Source: Allomyces macrogynus ATCC 38327
Taxonomy: Eukaryota > Blastocladiomycota > Blastocladiomycetes > Blastocladiales > Blastocladiaceae
Direction of reading: 5' to 3'
Length of the DNA stretch: 13,195 nucleotides
Assembly: GCA_000151295.1 (NCBI GenBank)
Contig: GG745357.1
Location: 720,197-733,391 of the forward strand
In this document: positions 8,400 to 13,195 of the stretch, in pieces
How the letters are laid out: each line of letters opens with the position of its first letter
Position numbering within the stretch: position 1 is the stretch's first letter
Position numbers and translations under genes: made by a program
Notes under the pieces: generated by a model
What the model saw: only the letters and a program-made list of their open reading frames with translations
What the model was told of the DNA's origin: nothing
The model's database searches: none

Positions 8400-10296
8400 A
8401 TGGCTGATTGCAATCTCTTGCTTTCCCTCTCAACCAGCTCCTCGACGATGGCGTTCACAGAGCTGTACTTGAGCGGCCGCCCAGCGATGGCGCTCCTTTG
8501 TGAAATGGCGACAATCACGAAGGGCATCATGTTTGCCGGCATTCTGTCTGCATGTGTGAGCGTGGTCCAAGCAGGAAGGCCACAAAGCCACCTCTCCTGG
8601 TCTCATCCATCTGCCCAAGGAAAACAAGACGTTTGTGCTGGGCGGCCGCATTCGTCTTGATGCGACAACGACCGAGTACATTGACGATGTGGCCATGATC
8701 GACCTGATCCAAATCGTGACCAGCAACGACTTTTCTGCCCAGGCAGTCTCGGTCGCACCCTTCAAGCTTCCCGAGGCTTCGTACCGCCACTCCACATTTG
8801 TGATTGAGAATGGAAAGGGCGCCTATGATGCTTGGATCTTTGCCCCAAGCAACACGTCTGAGGTTTGGCGCATTTTCGGCCTGCAGAACCAGGCGACGAT
8901 TGCACCGCAGCCGGTCAAAGAAAAGTGTTTGCGTTTTTCCCAGCCTACATTTCGTCGTCGGATCCGCGGCCGAGCAGCAGTGACACGTACTATTTCGGAA
9001 ACACAACGGCGAATGGGCAGGAGATCAGCACGATTGGGAACGATACGCTTTGGCGTTTTAACAAGGTTGGTGCTTGAACGAAAGAAGGATGGCGGTGGCC
9101 AGAAACAAGAATGGTTCCGTGCGCTCACTCTTTACTCTTTCTCCTTCGGATCAATTAGCAGGGGCTCTCTCGCGTCACGTAAAACTCGCAAATGCGGCAG
9201 CCCGATCGCGGTTGGTCCAGTATGGTGCAGTCCGGATCGTCTCTTGTGCTGACTGGCTCTGGCCCGATTGGGAATGACATTTGGATGTTCAGCACCAAAT
9301 CGTGGACCTGGTCGCAGGTTCGTGATCGCTATTCTCTCCCCTCAGTTCTTCTTTCACGTTCTCGCACACTAATTATTGCAAATGACTTCATGTAGCGTGG
9401 AGCCAATTTGACAGTTGACAGGGCCGACCATGCCATGGTCTCGTATGACGGACCGGATAACTCGCGCTTTGTGATTGTCGTGGGCGGGTCTTCTGGCTCC
9501 ATTATCGAATACTTTGACGCCGTCGATACGTCCAAAGATGCCATTGCTGGAACATTGACTGGCGATGGGACATCCACACTTCTTGGTGCCTCGTCGGTGT
9601 TCCTGCACGACTCTCACCTGTTCATTGTTGGTGGGTTGGTCAATGCGGACGGCGATGGTCAGCTTCTGAGCATCATCAAGATTACTCCGACCCGTATCGC
9701 CAATGGATTCGCGCTCAACTTTGCGTGGGTGCCAACGTTACTCCAGCCAGCGTGCTGACCAACACCAACACTACTATGCCGCCCATTGTCGAAAAGTCCA
9801 AGGGTATTGAACCGGGTACAATTGTGGGGGTCGCCATTGGTGCAGTGGTGGTCACACTTCTCCTGTCCTGGTTGTGGCCATACATTTTGTTCGTCGCAGC
9901 AAGTCTGGTCATGAAAAACTGCCTCAATCCGTTCAAGTCGACTTTGGCGGATCCACTCTCGCCGGATCGGAAGCAAATTGGTCGACGGCTGGTCGGGACG
10001 CAACTGGGCCACCGGGCAGTTTCGGTCATCCCAACCCCGCCGGGAATGCTGTATTCATGCAGCAACCGTCTAGTCACACAGGGTATCCTGTTTCTCCACG
10101 GAGTCTTGTCGCGGTCCCAGATTTCCCCCAAGATGCTGCTGGCGACCGCTTTCTGTCGCCTAATCCGCCTCTTGCGACAACTCGTCCTCAAGTCCCGCAT
10201 GCGCAGAACCAGTATGCTCCCGCACAACCGATCCAGGACGGCATGCGCACGCCTGCATCTTTGGCTGGCCCTGGCGTGGCGCCGGCTCACGAGTAA
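8400..10296 (+). pseudogene. Copy C: decayed Kelch-like membrane protein gene
   Basis: Homology to copy D runs throughout but moves between frames. The signal-peptide frame (8400 on, ...ACVSVVQA|GRPQ) is lost near 8588, where 17 nt are missing compared with the other copies; read straight it stops at 8658-8660. SPGLIHLPKENKTFVLGG to QPVKEK (8593 to about 8918) is in the next frame. About 4 nt are then missing and the first frame resumes with VFAFFPAYISSS to GNDTLWRFNK (to 9065). Intron 1 starts at 9066. The expected exon 2 start (9159) has lost about 8 nt and meets TAA 9180-9182; about 8 extra nt later restore RGWSSMVQSGSSLVLTG (to 9317). Intron 2 is 9318-9395. Exon 3 (9396 on, FVIVVGG, HDSHLFIVGG) stops at TGA 9756-9758. 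The membrane-helix region then continues in two further frames, and a Pro-rich tail runs to TAA 10294-10296. W is replaced by R in the WPQ motif. Indels of 17 and 8 nt argue against simple sequencing error. Confidence 0.8.
9318..9395 (+). other. Intron 2 of copy C, still intact (78 nt, phase 0)
   Basis: The donor is gttcgt at 9318 and the acceptor is cttcatgtag ending at 9395, with CTAAT at 9369-9373, 22 nt before the acceptor. It sits at the family's conserved intron 2 position and joins SWTWSQ to RGANLTVDRADHA. Splice signals have survived although the coding frame has not. Confidence 0.7.
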
Positions 10297-10923
10297 AAAA
10301 ATGGGATCGGGAACAGTATCCGCGGTGACAGTTTCATGGCGTTTTAGGTCTCTTTTGGCCCCGTTTGTTGAAATATGCCACCCTCGACCGCGTTTGATAC
10401 TTAGTTGATTGCAAGTGAAACTCGGTCCTGAACGCTTGCTTTTGAGCGCACCGATTACATCTTAGTGCCTCACCAGCGTCGGACCGTTGGGAAATGAATG
10501 ATATGTAACAGGGTTGTTGATGATCCACAACGCCAGCATGCCGACTGGACAGAAATGGATGAATGGAAGCGCGGTGCGACCCGCTTCTGAGCGGTCAGCC
10601 TCCCGCTCCACGTGGGGCTGCACGATCATGGCACGGCTGCCCGACAGCACACTTTTGCCTGGTGTGGCGCTTTGTTCTCCGAGGACTTGGGCTCAAAACA
10701 TGCCTCCGCGCCAGGTTGTTCGTCGACTAGCTCGTCACAGACAAACAGAACACCGGCGACGCTGATCCGTTGCGCGCACCACCAAGCACGACCAGCATCT
10801 GCTCAAGGAACTCGTTGCACACGCCCGGCACACCAACGGGCAAGTCAACTCTTCTCGATACCACGTCGGATCACACCAGTTTAATCGCAGCCTCGACCCG
10901 ACCCGAGCAACCCTCACGTCAAC
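10297..10923 (+). other. Intergenic stretch between copies C and D
   Basis: The presumed 3' end of copy C and 5' flank of copy D. I find no clear TATA box, no TGAGTCA block like those before copies A and B, and no convincing gene. The 200 nt before ATG 10924 are C-rich with few G-T runs, which would suit a fungal 5' leader. Confidence 0.4.
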
Positions 10924-12816
10924 ATGGTCCGCCCTTGCTCATGGACCGCCGCATGGCGAAGACTGGCCGTGCTGCTCGTCGTTGCGCTCCTCTTCGCCAC
11001 GTTATTGGCCCCAGTCCATGCCGAATGGCCGCAGGGCCACCAGCGCAAGGCGTTGCTCTCGCCCGGCCTGATCCACCTACCCACCGAAAATAAGACATTT
11101 GTGCTCGGCGGGAAAATCCGCATGACCGCGACCGTGACCGAATCGATCACCGACGTGGCCATCATCGATCTCAACCAGGCCGTGTCGAGCAACAACATTT
11201 CCGCCCAGGCCGTGTCGACGGCGCCGTTCTCTCTGCTCTCGCCGGCGTACCGACTCGCCACGTTCGTCGTCGATAACGGCAACGGCGTCTACGAGGCGTG
11301 GATGTGGGCCGGGAATAACTCGACGAGCATCTGGCGCGTACCCGATTTGCTGAGTCCAAAGGCCGCGCTCGTCTCGCAGCCTGTCAAGAATCAGCTGCCG
11401 GTCGTCAATTTCCCGGGGTACATTTCGGCATCGGAGCCGCGGAAACCGAGCGAGGCCGCGACGTACTTTTTTGGGAATACGTCAGCGAGCGGGCAGGAGG
11501 TGAGCGCGGTCGGCAACGATACGCTGTGGCGGTTTGACAAGGTACGTCCGGATATTTGCTGGCGGCGTGAATTTGATTTTATCCGAAGCGGTGTCGCGGT
11601 CAGAGTGTGGCGTCGGTTCACGTATATTATTGCCACCCGATCTAGGATGGGATCACGGAAGTCACGCCGAGTTCAAAAACGAGGCCGCCAGGGCGCGGCT
11701 GGTCGAGTCTCGTGCAGTCCGGATCGACGCTCGTGCTCACGGGCGCCGGGCCCGTCGGTAACGATATTTGGTCCTTTAACACCGTTTCCCTGGCGTGGAC
11801 CAAGGTCCGTCCATTTTAGCTCGCCATCTTCCACCTTCTTTCTCGCCAACGCGCAGCTGATGGCTCCCCTTTGTTTGTAGCGCACGACCAATCTGACCTC
11901 GGACCGGTTCGACCACGCGTCCACGATCTACACGACCCCTACCGGCTCGCGGTTCATCATTATTGTCGGCGGGTCGACCGGGTCGGCTATCGAGTACTTT
12001 GACGCCGACTCGGCCAAGGACGGCGTGCGCGAATCCATTACGGGCGACGGCCCGCGAAATCTCCTCGGCGCGGCCTCGCTGTTCCTTCACGACTCTCACC
12101 TGTTCCTCGTCGGCGGGCTCACAGGCACGGGCGACTCGCTGTCGGGCTTGCTGCTGTCAATCATCAAGATCACGCCTGCACCGGACGGGTCGGCGCTGAA
12201 GTTTGCCTGGACGCCGACGTACGTGCCCGCGAAACTGGTCAAGGACAAGGGGGAGGATGGGGGGAACTCGATGTCGACCGGCGCGATTATCGGGATCGTC
12301 GTTGGATCAATCGCGTTCCTCGCGATCGTCGGGGTCATCAAATACATCCTCATCCGCCGCCGGCGGCAGCGCAAGCGGGCGCGGCAACTGGCCACCGATT
12401 CCGCGGCCGACGACTGCGACTCGCTCGTAACCGCCGTCGACCCTACTCCCGCCGAAATTATTGCTGCGGAACAGGCCGTCATGGCCAACAAGACGGGCGG
12501 GACCATGGGCGGCAGCGAATTGGGCACGTCGACGTATTTCTGGGACGCGGCCGCGGGGACCGGCACGCGCCGGCCCGTCTCGCCGCTGTCGCCGGGCGAA
12601 ATGTACCCGCCGATGACGGTGCCGCCGATGGTGTCGGCGCCCGGGTACGCGGCGGCAGTCGCGGTACCGTCGCCAGGCCAGTATCCTGTGGGACCGTCGT
12701 CGCATTCGCCGTATTCGTCGCAGGCGCGGCCGCAGCAGCAGCAACAGCAGCAGCAGCAGGCGGGCGGTCCGGCTCCGGTACGGCCGCATGACGATGGACC
12801 GATTTACCTGGCGTGA
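10924..12816 (+). CDS. Copy D: type I membrane protein with Kelch-like ectodomain and Pro/Gln-rich tail
   Basis: Exons 10924-11541, 11646-11804 and 11881-12816 give about 570 residues. Start: ATG 10924 directly precedes a good signal peptide (WRRLAVLLVVALLFATLLAPVHA) with cleavage near residue 33, before EWPQG. Kelch-like strands: KTFVLGGKIR...ITDVAIIDL, ATYFFGNTSASG...GNDTLWRF, GRGWSSLVQSGSTLVLTG...DIWSFN, SRFIIIVGGSTGSAIEYFD and HDSHLFLVGG. There are several N-x-S/T sites. A transmembrane helix lies at about residues 393-417 (STGAIIGIVVGSIAFLAIVG), followed by RRRRQRKRAR. The tail of about 145 residues is rich in Pro, Ala and Gly and has a run of nine Gln. Strong preference for G or C at third codon positions sets it apart from copies A-C. 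Kelch/galactose-oxidase-like fold is the best family match; ligand and tail partners are unknown. Confidence 0.85.
11542..11645 (+). other. Intron 1 of copy D (104 nt, phase 0)
   Basis: The donor is gtacgt at 11542 and the acceptor is cccgatctag ending at 11645. Splicing joins LWRFDK to DGITEVTPSSKTRPPG, matching copies A and B. Reading on without splicing leaves the family alignment. Exon 2 is 53 codons here against 49 in A and B. Confidence 0.85.
11805..11880 (+). other. Intron 2 of copy D (76 nt, phase 0)
   Basis: The donor is gtccgt at 11805 and the acceptor is ttgtttgtag ending at 11880, with CTGAT at 11857-11861. Splicing joins SLAWTK to RTTNLTSDRFDHAS, matching RGANLTVDRADHA in copy C. 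Confidence 0.85.
12733..12759 (+). repeat. CAG/CAA microsatellite encoding nine glutamines in copy D
   Basis: Nine consecutive Gln codons (eight CAG, one CAA in fourth place) lie in the cytoplasmic tail, between ARP and AGGPAP. Such tracts change length easily by replication slippage. The CAA interruption would slow this. Confidence 0.9.
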
Positions 12817-13195
12817 AGGTGCTGGTGCTGGATTGGATTGGGCATGGCGAATTGCTGTGATCTCGAGACGAGGGGGGACTCTGCGCCCGCTCCCGCCGCG
12901 GATGTGGTTATGACCTGTAAGTCGTTTTGTATGGTCTCTGTCGTGAAACATATCTCCACCGTGCAGTTGCGCGCGTTGATGTTCTGGAGAACCTCGCATG
13001 CTCCAGACCATGGGAGCATCGACCAAGCGTTGCCAACGATTTCGATCCTCCACCCTTGAGCGAACGCGCGCTTCTCACCGGCCGGGTGGACACGACCCAG
13101 TCGGGCGGCTCGAGCACGGAGCCGCAAGAGATTAGGAGAAGTGTTGGATGATGTTTCATTCTGGATTTTTGGAGAGACGTTGAGGTTGAACAACG
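12817..13195 (+). other. 3' flank of copy D, no gene recognised
   Basis: Presumed 3' UTR and spacer. It contains a small hairpin-capable inverted repeat, ATGCTCC (12998-13004) and GGAGCAT (13013-13019) with an 8-nt loop. The reverse strand is open for 129 codons (12804-13193) but has no recognisable motif and overlaps the end of copy D. Confidence 0.4.

Noticed and set aside
8588..8920. Programmed ribosomal frameshifting as the explanation for copy C
   Set aside because: There is no slippery heptamer with a downstream structure at the shift points, the indels are 17, 4 and 8 nt, and several independent breaks plus stops are present.
9725..10408. Open frame of 227 codons at the end of copy C as a separate gene
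   Set aside because: Only its first part (membrane-helix region) matches the family. The later part is out of frame with the Pro-rich tail, which is the better continuation. It is a product of the frameshifts.
12998..13019. Hairpin ATGCTCC/GGAGCAT as a terminator
   Set aside because: The stem is only 7 bp, there is no T tract, and the organism is eukaryotic, so hairpin termination does not apply.
12804..13193. Reverse-strand open frame of 129 codons after copy D
   Set aside because: It overlaps the end of copy D, has no recognisable motif or splice pattern, and its composition looks like that of random GC-rich sequence.
1..13195. tRNA, rRNA, CRISPR array or transposon
   Set aside because: No tRNA-like T-loop with matching arms, no rRNA-like sequence, no regularly spaced repeats, and no transposase, reverse transcriptase or terminal repeats were found by eye. 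A tRNAscan or RepeatMasker run would be more sensitive.

Overview
This window looks like nuclear DNA of a GC-rich, intron-containing fungus. Coding regions are split by short spliceosomal introns (76-104 nt) with GT donors, mostly gtacgt-like, and AG acceptors. Several introns have a CTNAY-type branch site 20-25 nt before the acceptor. There are no bacterial-style operons or ribosome binding sites. Secreted Kelch-type proteins with a C-terminal membrane anchor would fit a zoosporic fungus (Blastocladiomycota or Chytridiomycota). That placement is an inference of low confidence. All supported genes are on the + strand.

Layout: (1) Positions 3-2045 hold the 3' part of a GMC-family flavoprotein, most like a fungal/plant long-chain fatty alcohol oxidase. 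It has two introns and its start lies upstream of the window. (2) Positions 2507-12816 hold a tandem array of four related genes. Each encodes, or once encoded, a type I membrane protein: signal peptide, a (G/E)WPQG motif just after the cleavage site, a Kelch/galactose-oxidase-like beta-propeller ectodomain, one transmembrane helix, a basic stop-transfer cluster and a divergent cytoplasmic tail. Copies A (2507-4167) and B (5124-7001) form one close pair. Copies C (8400-10296) and D (10924-12816) form a second pair. A, B and D are intact. C is a recently decayed pseudogene with several frameshifts and in-frame stops.

All four copies share the same two intron positions, both phase 0, which bracket a small middle exon of about 50 codons. 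A and B also share non-coding sequence: an upstream block with a TGAGTCA core, and 3' sequence around the ancestral stop codon. Copy A has lost the end of its tail by nonsense mutation, and the relic is still readable in its 3' flank. Identity between A and B is patchy, with a 53-nt run of perfect identity, which suggests gene conversion. The picture is a birth-and-death family of surface proteins with a conserved ectodomain and fast-changing tails. Their function is unknown. No functional link between the alcohol oxidase and the array is visible.

The spaces between genes (2046-2506, 4168-5123, 7002-8399, 10297-10923, 12817-13195) contain no RNA gene, mobile element or convincing extra coding region. 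They hold the shared upstream blocks, a small 10-bp tandem repeat and ordinary UTR-like sequence.
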